From assembly GCA_019090885.1 (NCBI GenBank), contig JAHRVC010000124.1:1-34741 (forward strand): a stretch of DNA of 34,741 bases, read 5' to 3'. Source of the stretch: Marinosulfonomonas sp. GTDB lineage: Bacteria; Pseudomonadota; Alphaproteobacteria; Rhodobacterales; Rhodobacteraceae. The first letter of the stretch is position 1, and each line of letters starts with the position of its first letter. Position numbers and translations under genes: made by a program. Positions 19,040 through 27,567 of this stretch are shown here, piece by piece. The notes beneath the pieces were generated by a model. That model saw nothing but the letters and a program-made list of their open reading frames with translations, was not told where the DNA came from and made no database searches.

Positions 19040-19375
19040 ATGGCACTTCCGGTCATTGACGAAAACATGTCAGACGACGAAATCACCCGGATGATGGACA
19101 ACGCCTGCGAGGCGTCAAATTTCCTTAAGGCGATCAGCCATGAGGGGCGGTTGATGATCCTGTGCCATCTGGCGACGGGCGAGAAATCGGTTACCGAACT
19201 TGAAGACCTGTTATCCGCCCGGCAGGCAGCTGTTTCCCAGCAATTGTCACGCCTGCGGCTGGAAGGGCTGGTAAACCCGCGCCGGGACGGAAAGCTGATC
19301 TACTATTCGCTGGCCGATGAGCGCGCGACACAGGTTCTTGATGTGGTCTATGAATTGTTCTGCAAGGATTCTTGA
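19040..19375 (+). CDS. soxR: SoxR, ArsR-family thiol-responsive repressor
   Basis: Winged-helix ArsR: FLKAISHEGRLMILCHLATGEKSVTELEDLLSARQAAVSQQLSRLRLEGLV. Cys at 23, 42 and 108. Confidence 0.9.
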   Translation: MALPVIDENMSDDEITRMMDNACEASNFLKAISHEGRLMILCHLATGEKSVTELEDLLSARQAAVSQQLSRLRLEGLVNPRRDGKLIYYSLADERATQVLDVVYELFCKDS

Positions 19376-19438
19376 AATAAGCTAAACTATCAAAGGTGAC
19401 CGGGGGAACATCCGGCGCCGGGTCTGGGAGGGCCAGCA

Positions 19439-20494
19439 ATGTTAAGCGACGTTTCTGAACCGCAACTTGTTGCGGCTTTCGGCCTATTTGGCGGTATATT
19501 TTTGGGCCTTGCCGCAAGGTTTGGCCGGTTTTGCACCCTCGGCGCGATCGAAGACCTTCTTTATGGCAGCAGCGATACGCGCCTGCGCATGTGGGTGTTG
19601 GCCATCGGCGTGGCTATCGTCGGCAGTTTCGCGCTGTCGGGCGCAGGCCTTTTGGACATTGGGCAATCAATTTACCACAGCCAGCCATGGAGCCCGACGG
19701 CCAGCGTTCTGGGCGGGCTGATGTTTGGGTATGGCATGGCGCTGGCGGGCAATTGCGGCTTTGGCGCGCTGGCCCGGCTGGGCGGCGGTGACCTGCGATC
19801 TTTTGTGATTGTGCTGGTGATGGGGCTGGCGGCCTATGTCACGCTGTCAGGCCCACTGGCTGTCAGCCGGTTATGGTTCACGACGGCCACCACGGCCTAT
19901 TCCGGGCCAACGCTTGGCTATGCCGGATTGCTGGCAGATATATCAGGGCTGCCGCTGGTCATTCCCGGCGTGCTGATTGGGTTGATTATCATCGTGGCAG
20001 CGCTGTCTTCGCGCAGTTTCATTGCTGAGCGGTCCTCGGTCATCTGGGCGGCAATCGTTGGCCTTACAATTGTCAGCGGGTGGGCCGGAACCGCCTATGT
20101 ATCGGCCACCGGATTTGAAGGCACCCCGGTCGTTTCGCATACGTTTTCAGCCCCTATTGGCGAAAGCCTGCTGTTCCTGATGACGTCCAGCGGGGGCGGG
20201 CTTAGCTTTGGCGTCGGTTCGGTTGCAGGCGTGTTGTTTGGCGCGTTTATTGGCAGCTTGATAAAGGGGCATTTTCGTTGGGAGGCCTGCGAAGATCCGC
20301 GCGAATTGCGCCGCCAGATCGTTGGCGCGGCGATAATGGGCGTGGGCGCGGTTTTGGCGCTTGGCTGCACAATCGGTCAGGGGATTTCGGCCTTTTCGCT
20401 GCTGTCGTTTTCAGCACCGATCACATTTGCGAGCATATTTTTGGGCGCAACATTTGGCCTGCGACAGCTTATTTCCGGATTTGGCACCGTTTGA
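19439..20494 (+). CDS. YeeE/YedE (TsuA/SoxT-like) sulfur-compound transporter
   Basis: Multi-TM with conserved Cys motifs GRFCTLGAIEDLL, GNCGFGALARLGGGDLRS, GCTIGQGISAFS. Confidence 0.88.
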   Translation: MLSDVSEPQLVAAFGLFGGIFLGLAARFGRFCTLGAIEDLLYGSSDTRLRMWVLAIGVAIVGSFALSGAGLLDIGQSIYHSQPWSPTASVLGGLMFGYGMALAGNCGFGALARLGGGDLRSFVIVLVMGLAAYVTLSGPLAVSRLWFTTATTAYSGPTLGYAGLLADISGLPLVIPGVLIGLIIIVAALSSRSFIAERSSVIWAAIVGLTIVSGWAGTAYVSATGFEGTPVVSHTFSAPIGESLLFLMTSSGGGLSFGVGSVAGVLFGAFIGSLIKGHFRWEACEDPRELRRQIVGAAIMGVGAVLALGCTIGQGISAFSLLSFSAPITFASIFLGATFGLRQLISGFGTV

Positions 20495-20518
20495 TCCGGA
20501 TCGCACGGTGTAATCGAC

Positions 20519-21820
20519 CTAATTCATCGTATGGGGCAACCACAGCGCCAGCCCCGGTATTGCCACCAACAGCGCCAGCCGAATAATATCGACCACGATA
20601 AACGGCAGGATACCCCTGATGATTGTCTCTAGCTTCAAATCCTTGCTGATCGCCTGAATGACAAACAGGTTGATGCCAACGGGGGGCGTGATCAGCCCCA
20701 GCTCGGCCACAGTCACCACGATAATCCCGAACCAGATCGGATCAAAATTCAGCGCCACCATCAGCGGGTAAACAACCGGAATAGTCAGCAGGATCATCGA
20801 CAGACTGTCCATCAGGCAGCCCAGCACCATGTAAAACAGCAACACGATCAGCAAAATTCCGTAGGGTCCAAGGCCCATATCGGTAACGGTGCTGACCAGA
20901 AATTTCGGCAGGTTGGTGGATTCGATGAAAAAGTTGAACAGCCCGGCACCCACAAGGATCAGGAACATCATGCCCGTCGTGCTGGCCGCTTCCACGACGC
21001 AATCCTTGATGACATCGCGGTTCAGTGTCTTGCGCATCAAGGCCAGCCCAAAGGCACCAAACGCACCGAATGCCGCCGCTTCTGTCGGTGAAAAGAAGCC
21101 TGCATAGATACCGCCGATCACCACGATAAACAGCAGTGAAACCGGCCACATATCCGCCAACGCGCGGCGTTTTTCGTCCCGCTTCATCCGCGGGCCAGCC
21201 GGGCCAAGGGCTGGGTTGATGCGCGTCTGCACCGCCACCGCCGCCATATAAAGCAACGTGCCCAAGATGCCCGGAATGATCGCGGCGGCAAATAATTTTC
21301 CAACCGAGGTTTCTGTCAAGAACGCATAGATCACCAGCAGAACGCTTGGCGGGATCATCACCCCCAGCGTGCCAGCGGCCGCGATTGATGCCGAGGCCAG
21401 CCGATCATCATAACCATAGCGGCGCATCTCTGGCAGCGCGACTTTGCCCATTGTCGCTGCCGTGGCCAGGCTTGATCCACAAATCGCCCCGAAACCGGCA
21501 CAGGCACCGATTGTCGCCAAGGCCAGCCCGCCGCGATAGTGGCCGATCAGCGCGTAAAACCCATTGTATAAGCTGCGTGATAGCCCTGCCCGCGCCGCAA
21601 AAACGCCCATCAGAACGAACAGCGGAACTACCGACAGGGTGTAACGGTTCAGGCTTTCAAACGGGGCCGAGCCAAGGATAAACGCCGCACCCATCCAGTC
21701 GTTCAGCAGGAAATACCCGCCGACACCGACGACGCCCATCGCAATTGCCACAGGCACCCGCAGAAGGATCAGAACTAATGCCGCGACAAATCCCAGCAAC
21801 CCGAACAGAGGCGTTTCCAT
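20519..21820 (-). CDS. dctM: TRAP transporter large permease, DctM family
   Basis: Multi-TM; GAICGSSLATAATMGKVALPEMRRYGYD; ASIAAAGTLGVMIPPS; GLITPPVGINLFVIQ. Confidence 0.94.
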   Translation of the reverse strand: METPLFGLLGFVAALVLILLRVPVAIAMGVVGVGGYFLLNDWMGAAFILGSAPFESLNRYTLSVVPLFVLMGVFAARAGLSRSLYNGFYALIGHYRGGLALATIGACAGFGAICGSSLATAATMGKVALPEMRRYGYDDRLASASIAAAGTLGVMIPPSVLLVIYAFLTETSVGKLFAAAIIPGILGTLLYMAAVAVQTRINPALGPAGPRMKRDEKRRALADMWPVSLLFIVVIGGIYAGFFSPTEAAAFGAFGAFGLALMRKTLNRDVIKDCVVEAASTTGMMFLILVGAGLFNFFIESTNLPKFLVSTVTDMGLGPYGILLIVLLFYMVLGCLMDSLSMILLTIPVVYPLMVALNFDPIWFGIIVVTVAELGLITPPVGINLFVIQAISKDLKLETIIRGILPFIVVDIIRLALLVAIPGLALWLPHTMN

Positions 21821-21884
21821 TGTCGTATTACTTCCCAGTCCAGTATTTCACGCGCAATCTTTCCCTTGTCGTTACCGTAACCAA

Positions 21885-21904
21885 TTGCGGCCCAAAGACC
21901 GCAA
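21885..21904. other. Inverted repeat in the dctQ-dctM gap
   Basis: TTGCGG-N8-CCGCAA, adjacent to GTTAC-C-GTAAC at 21871-21881. Confidence 0.4.
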
Positions 21905-21921
21905 AACGTGCAATCCCCGGC

Positions 21922-22461
21922 CTATCTGGCCAGTCTCAGAAATCCAAAAGCAAAGTTTTCCACCGCGACAAGCACCGTCGCAAAGACCGACAGGGCAGAC
22001 CCCACAAGGATCGGCAACCAATACCAGATAATCGGAATTCCCACCGTCAGTGACCGGTCGCCATACCCATGCTGCAAGAATGCCTGCTCGGTGCAATAAA
22101 TAAGGATCAGGAACATCAGAACGGCGCTTAAAAGCGCGGCCATTGCGGCCAGCAACGCCCGTGATCGCTGCGACATTTGCTGCACGACGATATCCACACC
22201 CACGTGCGAGCCGATGGAAAATGCGTACGGAATAGCCATATAGGCCGCAGCCAAAATGAACAGTTGGACGATGTCGACGACCCCTAGAACCGCAAGGCTT
22301 AGGTTCTCGCCGGTTATCATCCCGACGCCGCGCGATATCCAGCGCAGCACAACATCCGTAATTGTAACGGCCATCGCCGCCATCAGAAAAGCGACGCAAA
22401 CCCATGCGCAAACCCAGGTAACTTTACCCGAGAGCGCATGGAGAAAGCGAAACAGTGCCAT
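21922..22461 (-). CDS. dctQ: TRAP transporter small permease, DctQ family
   Basis: Four predicted TMs; VTDVVLRWISRGVGM; HVGVDIVVQQMSQRSRA; between dctM and dctP. Confidence 0.88.
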   Translation of the reverse strand: MALFRFLHALSGKVTWVCAWVCVAFLMAAMAVTITDVVLRWISRGVGMITGENLSLAVLGVVDIVQLFILAAAYMAIPYAFSIGSHVGVDIVVQQMSQRSRALLAAMAALLSAVLMFLILIYCTEQAFLQHGYGDRSLTVGIPIIWYWLPILVGSALSVFATVLVAVENFAFGFLRLAR

Positions 22462-22469
22462 TGCTGGCG

Positions 22470-23504
22470 CTATTTTTCGAACTCAGCAGATAGGCGCTGA
22501 GCCTCGGAATAGATCTCGCGGGCATTGGCGATCCCGGACTCTTTTTCAAGTTTGGTCAGCCATTCGTCGGCCATCGGTGCCAGTGCTTCGCGCCACCGCT
22601 GACGCTCTTCTGGCGAAAGCTTAACGATCGTGTTGCCACGTTCTACGGCTTTTTCATGTCCCGGTACGTCCCATGCGTCCCACCATGGGCCAAATTTCGC
22701 AACGAGCGCATCACCAGACATTTCGTCGATTACTGCGCGTACATCTTCGGGCAGTGAATCATACTTTTTCTGGTTCATCGCAAAGTAGAACGAGACCGAA
22801 TAAACGCCCGCGTCCAGATGGTAATCAAGCACTTCGAACAGTTTGAACGAATTCACAGGATCCCATGGGAACAGGGTTCCGTCCAGAACGCCTTTTTGAA
22901 TGCTTTCATAAACCTGCGTTGGTGGCAGGCCCTGTGGTGTTGCACCCAGAAATGTCAGCATTTCGCTGGCAGCAGCACTTGGCGTGCGGATCCGCAGACC
23001 TTTCAGATCATCCATTGTTTTAACCTGACGACCTTTGGTGTGGATCAGGCCAGCGTTATGACCAAACAGGGCCAGCATTTTTACGCCGGGATGCTCCTCG
23101 GCCAGATATTTTGGATAGAGCGCCCACAGAACCTTGGATGCGCCATCAGCCGTTTCTGCAAGGAACGGCAGATCGGTGATCGAGGTGCGTGGGAAACGAC
23201 CGCGCGGGATGCCGTGCAGGCCCATTGCGATATCCACGATGCCCGACCGGACTTGGTCATATTGCTTGGTGATAACCCCAAGCTGCGTGCCGCCCGGATG
23301 GATCGTAACCTTGACCTGACCGTTGGTGCGTTTTTCAAGCTCACGCGCCCAAGGTTCCATGAAATCGCGGTGCATACCGTGGCCCGCGGGCACGTAATGG
23401 CTGAGTTTCAGCTCAATCACATCTGCCGAGATTGCCGGACCGGCAGCCCCGAGTAGCATGGCCGGCAATACCACCGCCCCTATAATTTTTTTGAGTAGTT
23501 TCAC
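22470..23504 (-). CDS. dctP: TRAP transporter substrate-binding protein, DctP family
   Basis: Signal peptide; FMEPWARELEKRTNGQVKVTIHPGGTQLG; GLRIRTPSAAASEML (conserved carboxylate-binding Arg region). Confidence 0.94.
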   Translation of the reverse strand: MKLLKKIIGAVVLPAMLLGAAGPAISADVIELKLSHYVPAGHGMHRDFMEPWARELEKRTNGQVKVTIHPGGTQLGVITKQYDQVRSGIVDIAMGLHGIPRGRFPRTSITDLPFLAETADGASKVLWALYPKYLAEEHPGVKMLALFGHNAGLIHTKGRQVKTMDDLKGLRIRTPSAAASEMLTFLGATPQGLPPTQVYESIQKGVLDGTLFPWDPVNSFKLFEVLDYHLDAGVYSVSFYFAMNQKKYDSLPEDVRAVIDEMSGDALVAKFGPWWDAWDVPGHEKAVERGNTIVKLSPEERQRWREALAPMADEWLTKLEKESGIANAREIYSEAQRLSAEFEK

Positions 23505-23680
23505 TGTGTTTTTCCTCCCAGATGATGCTTTTTTGTAATTTTTACGCTTGTACAGTCAACATCGCCGCTGTCAGCGCATCGTGCCCAAGATGGCGCGTTA
23601 TCGAAAATTCGCGGTCAAACCCTCCCACAATTCGACCAACGACGCGCCTTCATATCGAAGGCTATTCGAGATGATTTCCG

Positions 23681-23709
23681 TTTACAATATCAATTTCTTA
23701 TTGTGAAAT
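23681..23709. promoter_or_regulatory. Imperfect inverted repeat in the dctP/iclR divergent gap (candidate IclR operator)
   Basis: TTTACAATA ... TATTGTGAAA, and nested ATTTC-N7-GAAAT. Confidence 0.35.
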
Positions 23710-23766
23710 AAAATACCGGCGCGGATATTGAAGCGTCAGGAAACGACGCAGCCTTTGGGGGCAACC

Positions 23767-24555
23767 ATGGACGTTGAAGAAAAAAAACGCAGTGGCGTTC
23801 AGTCGATTGATGTCGGGCTACGTATTCTGATGTCTTTGGCCGAATTTCCCGGCCCCGTGGCGCTGAAAGACATCTCGGCGCGGGCAGAAATGTCGCCCAG
23901 TCGGTGCCACCGCTATCTTGTCAGCCTGATCCGCGGCGGGCTGGCGGTGCAGGAACCAGACACCGGGCATTACAACCTTGGCACCGGAGCGTTGAAGCTG
24001 GGGCTGGCCGCGCTGCGCCGTCTTGATGTGATGCATTTTTCTGTCGAGGCGCTGAAAACCCTGCAACGTCAGACCGGCCATACGGCGATGATGACGGTCT
24101 GGTCCGACAGTGGGCCGACGATTGTGCGGATGCTGGAATCGGATGCGCCGATCATTGTGAATATCCGTATTGGGTCTACCCTGCCGCTTTTGACCTCGGC
24201 CAGTGGTCAGGTGTTTCTGAGCTACCTGCCCCGCCTTGCAACCCAGCCGCTTGTTGATCTGGCGCTTGCCAATATACCCGCCGGGGCGGCCAATCCCAAG
24301 TTGCACGATGAAGCAAGCATCAACACGATGATTACTGAGGTTCGCGCCAGTGGGCTGTCGCGCATCAAAGGTGACCTTTTGCCCGGACTGGAAGCTATCT
24401 GCGCGCCCATATTTGACAGTCAGGATGATATTCTGGCCGGTCTTGCGCTGCTGGCACCAAGCGGTGGCCTTGCGGACGATCAGGGCGAAGCTGCGCAATT
24501 ACTGCGGTCGGTGGCGCAAGAAGTTTCCAACAAAATGGGCCATGAGAACGGCTAG
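23767..24555 (+). CDS. IclR-family transcriptional regulator
   Basis: N-terminal HTH SGVQSIDVGLRILMSLAEFPGPVALKDISARAEMSPSRCHRYLVSLIRGGL; IclR effector domain. ATG at 23767 preferred over the TTG at 23728. Confidence 0.92.
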   Translation: MDVEEKKRSGVQSIDVGLRILMSLAEFPGPVALKDISARAEMSPSRCHRYLVSLIRGGLAVQEPDTGHYNLGTGALKLGLAALRRLDVMHFSVEALKTLQRQTGHTAMMTVWSDSGPTIVRMLESDAPIIVNIRIGSTLPLLTSASGQVFLSYLPRLATQPLVDLALANIPAGAANPKLHDEASINTMITEVRASGLSRIKGDLLPGLEAICAPIFDSQDDILAGLALLAPSGGLADDQGEAAQLLRSVAQEVSNKMGHENG

Positions 24556-24684
24556 CACCGTTAGCCCGCCTGCCCCCTTTTGCGCACCTTTTCTGGCTGC
24601 GGAATTAAAACCTTGCCAACAAATCGACCATTTTGTATTAAGAAATCGATGTCTCTATAAGAAAAAATCAGGGAAAAGCACCAC

Positions 24685-25728
24685 ATGGCACAGTCACAAC
24701 CTATTGATGGTCCGATGAAACTTTCTATGTTTTCAGTCGTCGATTACTATCCGAATCAAGGCCGAAGCGTCGGCGAATTTTTCGGTCAGGTTCTTGATCA
24801 GATCGAGCTTGCAGATGATCTGGGCTACAATTCCTTTTTTGTCGCAGAGCATCACTTTACCGACTATGGCGATTTTCCAAACCCGGCCGTGGCATTGGCT
24901 GCTGCGGCGGCCCGAACCAGCCGGATCAAGCTGGGTGCCGCGGTTGTTGTATTGCCATTCCGCAACCCAATTCAGGTGGCTGAAGATTACGCAATGCTTG
25001 ACCAGATTTCTAATGGCCGGTTGGTCATGGGGGTTGGCTCTGGCTATCTGTCGCATGAATTCGACGGCTTCGGTGTGGCAGGTAAAACCAAACGCGAAAA
25101 TTTTGATGAATCGCTCGATATCATCCGCAAACTTTGGACCGGCGAAACGATCAGTTATGATGGTGAGTTTACCAAGATTGAGAATACCGCCATCAACGTA
25201 ACACCCGTAAGCAAAGACGGCCCCGGAATTTTTGTCGCCGCCTTGCGTATGGAATCGGTCTATTATGTCGGCAAAAACGGCGACAACATGATGATCGTGC
25301 CTTACGCTTCCATCGACACGATCGAGGGGATGGCCCCAATGATGGACGAATACAACCGGGGCTTTGCCGACTCCGGTAAAGATGGCGAAGGCGAAGTCAT
25401 CGCCGCGTTTCACACCTATATTTCGGACACCGATGAACTGGCCCGCGAGGAGGCGCAGGACGCGTTTGACCTATATGTCGAGACGCGCGACTACGCCAAA
25501 AGCCAAGTTTACGCCCAGATTGTGCAAAGCGAAGTTTGCATTTTTGGGTCGGTTGAAACAGCTGTTGATCGTCTGGTGAAAATGCATGATCTTGGGTTAC
25601 GCCATGTGTCGATGCTGATGAATTTCGGCGGTATGCCGAACGATCTTGTTTGCAAGTCCATGCGGCTGATGGCAACTGAGGTCGCACCAAGGGTTCAGGC
25701 AATTCTGGCAGAACGCAAGGGTGGCTGA
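24685..25728 (+). CDS. LLM-class (luciferase-like) flavin-dependent monooxygenase
   Basis: LGYNSFFVAEHHFTDYGDFPNPAVALAAAAARTSRIKLGAAVVVLPFRNPIQVAEDYAMLDQISNGRLVMGVGSGY. Confidence 0.92.
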   Translation: MAQSQPIDGPMKLSMFSVVDYYPNQGRSVGEFFGQVLDQIELADDLGYNSFFVAEHHFTDYGDFPNPAVALAAAAARTSRIKLGAAVVVLPFRNPIQVAEDYAMLDQISNGRLVMGVGSGYLSHEFDGFGVAGKTKRENFDESLDIIRKLWTGETISYDGEFTKIENTAINVTPVSKDGPGIFVAALRMESVYYVGKNGDNMMIVPYASIDTIEGMAPMMDEYNRGFADSGKDGEGEVIAAFHTYISDTDELAREEAQDAFDLYVETRDYAKSQVYAQIVQSEVCIFGSVETAVDRLVKMHDLGLRHVSMLMNFGGMPNDLVCKSMRLMATEVAPRVQAILAERKGG

Positions 25729-25761
25729 TACCGGCCACAAATTGTTTTGGAGACCGGTTTT

Positions 25762-26250
25762 ATGACCATCGACCCTGTTGCATTTCGAAATAACCTAGGC
25801 AGTTTTGTCACCGGGGTTACGGTTATTACGGCAGTCGATGCCAAAGGCGAGCACGTCGGGATCACAGCGAATTCTTTCAGTTCGCTGTCTCTTGACCCGC
25901 CGATGGTGTTGTTCAGCGTCGACCGCAAATCACAAAGCCTGTCAGTTTTTGAGAGCGCCGGGTGTTTCTCGATCAATATTCTGAGCGATACACAAAAAGA
26001 TCTGTCCAACTGTTTTGCCAAAAGCGGCACCGACAAATGGGCCGGTGTTCCCTGTTCAACAGGGCAAACCGGCTGTCGGCTGATCCAGGGCGCTCTGGCC
26101 ACATTTGATTGCACAACGCACGCGCAATATGATGGCGGCGATCATATCATTTTCGTTGGAAATGTTGTGGCGATGAATTCGAACAAAGAGGCAGAGCCAC
26201 TTGTCTTTTACAAAGGGGCTTACAACGGCCTTTCTGAGGGCGCGCAGTAA
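25762..26250 (+). CDS. Flavin reductase-like (HpaC/DIM6 family) protein
   Basis: FRNNLGSFVTGVTVITAVDAKGEHVGITANSFSSLSLDPPMVLFSVDRKSQSLSVFESAGCFSINILSDTQ. Start at MTIDPV within ORF 25747..26250. Confidence 0.93.
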   Translation: MTIDPVAFRNNLGSFVTGVTVITAVDAKGEHVGITANSFSSLSLDPPMVLFSVDRKSQSLSVFESAGCFSINILSDTQKDLSNCFAKSGTDKWAGVPCSTGQTGCRLIQGALATFDCTTHAQYDGGDHIIFVGNVVAMNSNKEAEPLVFYKGAYNGLSEGAQ

Positions 26251-26345
26251 GTTCGGATACCGGGGGCCTGTGTCAAATCCCTTTGCAAATCCAGATTGCG
26301 CGCCAATAATCAAAACCGACCGGCGAAAGCAAAAAGGAAGAAACC

Positions 26346-27515
26346 ATGTCCACCAAACTTCCCTCATTTCCTCATCTGGAAGGCAATGCGTCCCGTCAGG
26401 CCCATTGCGACCTGCCCGAAGGAACATTTGAACGCGAATTGGGCCGCGAAGGTTTCTTTGGCCCGGCAACGCAGATGTATCATTCCCATCCGCCAACCGG
26501 CTGGAACAGCTGGGCCGGACCGCTGCGCCCACGTTGTTTTGACCTCAACAAACTGACCGAAGAACAGGTGTCTTACTGGGATTCACCGGTCATCCTTTAC
26601 AATGACGCAACCAAAATGCGCCAGTGGCGGGTAACCAAGCCGATGGATCATCTGGTGCGCAATGGCGACGGGGATGAAATTCTGTTCATCCACCGGGGTG
26701 CGGGTTCGCTGTATTGCGATTATGGCCAGCTGAATTACAGCATGGGCGATTATATCATCATTCCACGCTCAACCATGTGGCGGCTGGAACCCACCGAGGC
26801 GACGACGATCCTTGGCATTGAATGCACCAACGGCAATTTCACCTTCCCGGATCGCGGAATGGTTGGCCGTCAGGCGCAGTTCGATCTGGGCATGCTGGAT
26901 CGTCCGGCGATCAACGAGGCGTTCAGGGATCAGCAAAGCGAAACCGAATGGCACGTTCACATTAAACGTCAAAACGCCATTTCCACCGTGATCTACCCGT
27001 TCAACCCGCTGGATGCAGTTGGCTGGCAGGGCGACCTTTCGGTGCTTCGCATCAACGTCAAAGACATCCGACCTTTGATGAGCCATCGCTACCACCTGCC
27101 CCCTTCGGCGCATTCCACATTTGTCGGCAACCGCTTTGTGATCTGCACTTTCCTGCCGCGTCCGTTTGAAAGCGATCCGGGCGTTCTGAAAGTGCCGTAT
27201 TTCCACAATAACGACGATTATGACGAGGTGCTGTTCTATCATGACGGCGATTTCTTTAGCCGCGATAATATCGACACCGGGATGATCACTTGGCACCCAT
27301 GCGGCTTTACCCACGGGCCACACCCCAAAGCGCTGGAAGGGATGTTTACGCCCAAGAAGAATTTCATTGATGAAACGGCTGTCATGCTGGACACCCGCGA
27401 CCCATTGAAGATGGGCGATGCGGCAGCGCAGGTTGAATGGACCGGTTACGCCGAAAGCTGGAAAGCCAGCGAACTGCCGGTTGTCGCGCCCAAGGTCGTT
27501 CCAGCCGCGAAATAA
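26346..27515 (+). CDS. Homogentisate 1,2-dioxygenase-like cupin
   Basis: NGDGDEILFIHRGAGSLYCDYGQLNYSMGDYIIIPRSTMWRLEP; KVPYFHNNDDYDEVLFYHDGDFFSR; TWHPCGFTHGPHPKAL. Confidence 0.85.
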   Translation: MSTKLPSFPHLEGNASRQAHCDLPEGTFERELGREGFFGPATQMYHSHPPTGWNSWAGPLRPRCFDLNKLTEEQVSYWDSPVILYNDATKMRQWRVTKPMDHLVRNGDGDEILFIHRGAGSLYCDYGQLNYSMGDYIIIPRSTMWRLEPTEATTILGIECTNGNFTFPDRGMVGRQAQFDLGMLDRPAINEAFRDQQSETEWHVHIKRQNAISTVIYPFNPLDAVGWQGDLSVLRINVKDIRPLMSHRYHLPPSAHSTFVGNRFVICTFLPRPFESDPGVLKVPYFHNNDDYDEVLFYHDGDFFSRDNIDTGMITWHPCGFTHGPHPKALEGMFTPKKNFIDETAVMLDTRDPLKMGDAAAQVEWTGYAESWKASELPVVAPKVVPAAK

Positions 27516-27523
27516 TCACATTT

Positions 27524-27546
27524 GCCCCGCGTCGCACACGCGGGGC
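27524..27546. other. Strong intercistronic stem-loop between HGO-like and FAH-family genes
   Basis: GCCCCGCGT-CGCAC-ACGCGGGGC: 9-bp perfect GC-rich stem, 5-nt loop, no U-tract. Confidence 0.75.
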
Positions 27547-27567
27547 GCAGTTTATGAAAGATGAGAT

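Noticed and set aside
19412-19421. CCGGCGCCGG palindrome in the soxR-yeeE gap
   Set aside because: Short GC-only palindrome expected by chance in GC-rich DNA; it does not match the AATTC-N8-GAATT sites.
20495-20518. Terminator between convergent yeeE-like and dctM genes
   Set aside because: Only 24 nt between stops with no convincing stem plus U-tract.
22818-23456. 212-aa plus-strand ORF antisense to dctP
   Set aside because: Embedded in dctP; no supporting motif or independent promoter.
23818-24498. 226-aa minus-strand ORF antisense to the IclR gene
   Set aside because: Shadow frame; rich in R/H/Q and without domain motifs.
24547-24562. AACGG-CTAGCA-CCGTT hairpin at the iclR stop codon as an intrinsic terminator
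   Set aside because: Stem only 5 bp and the following T-run (CCCCCTTTTG) is distant; too weak to call a terminator.
24733-25413. 226-aa minus-strand ORF antisense to the LLM monooxygenase
   Set aside because: Shadow frame of the convincing LLM gene; no family resemblance.
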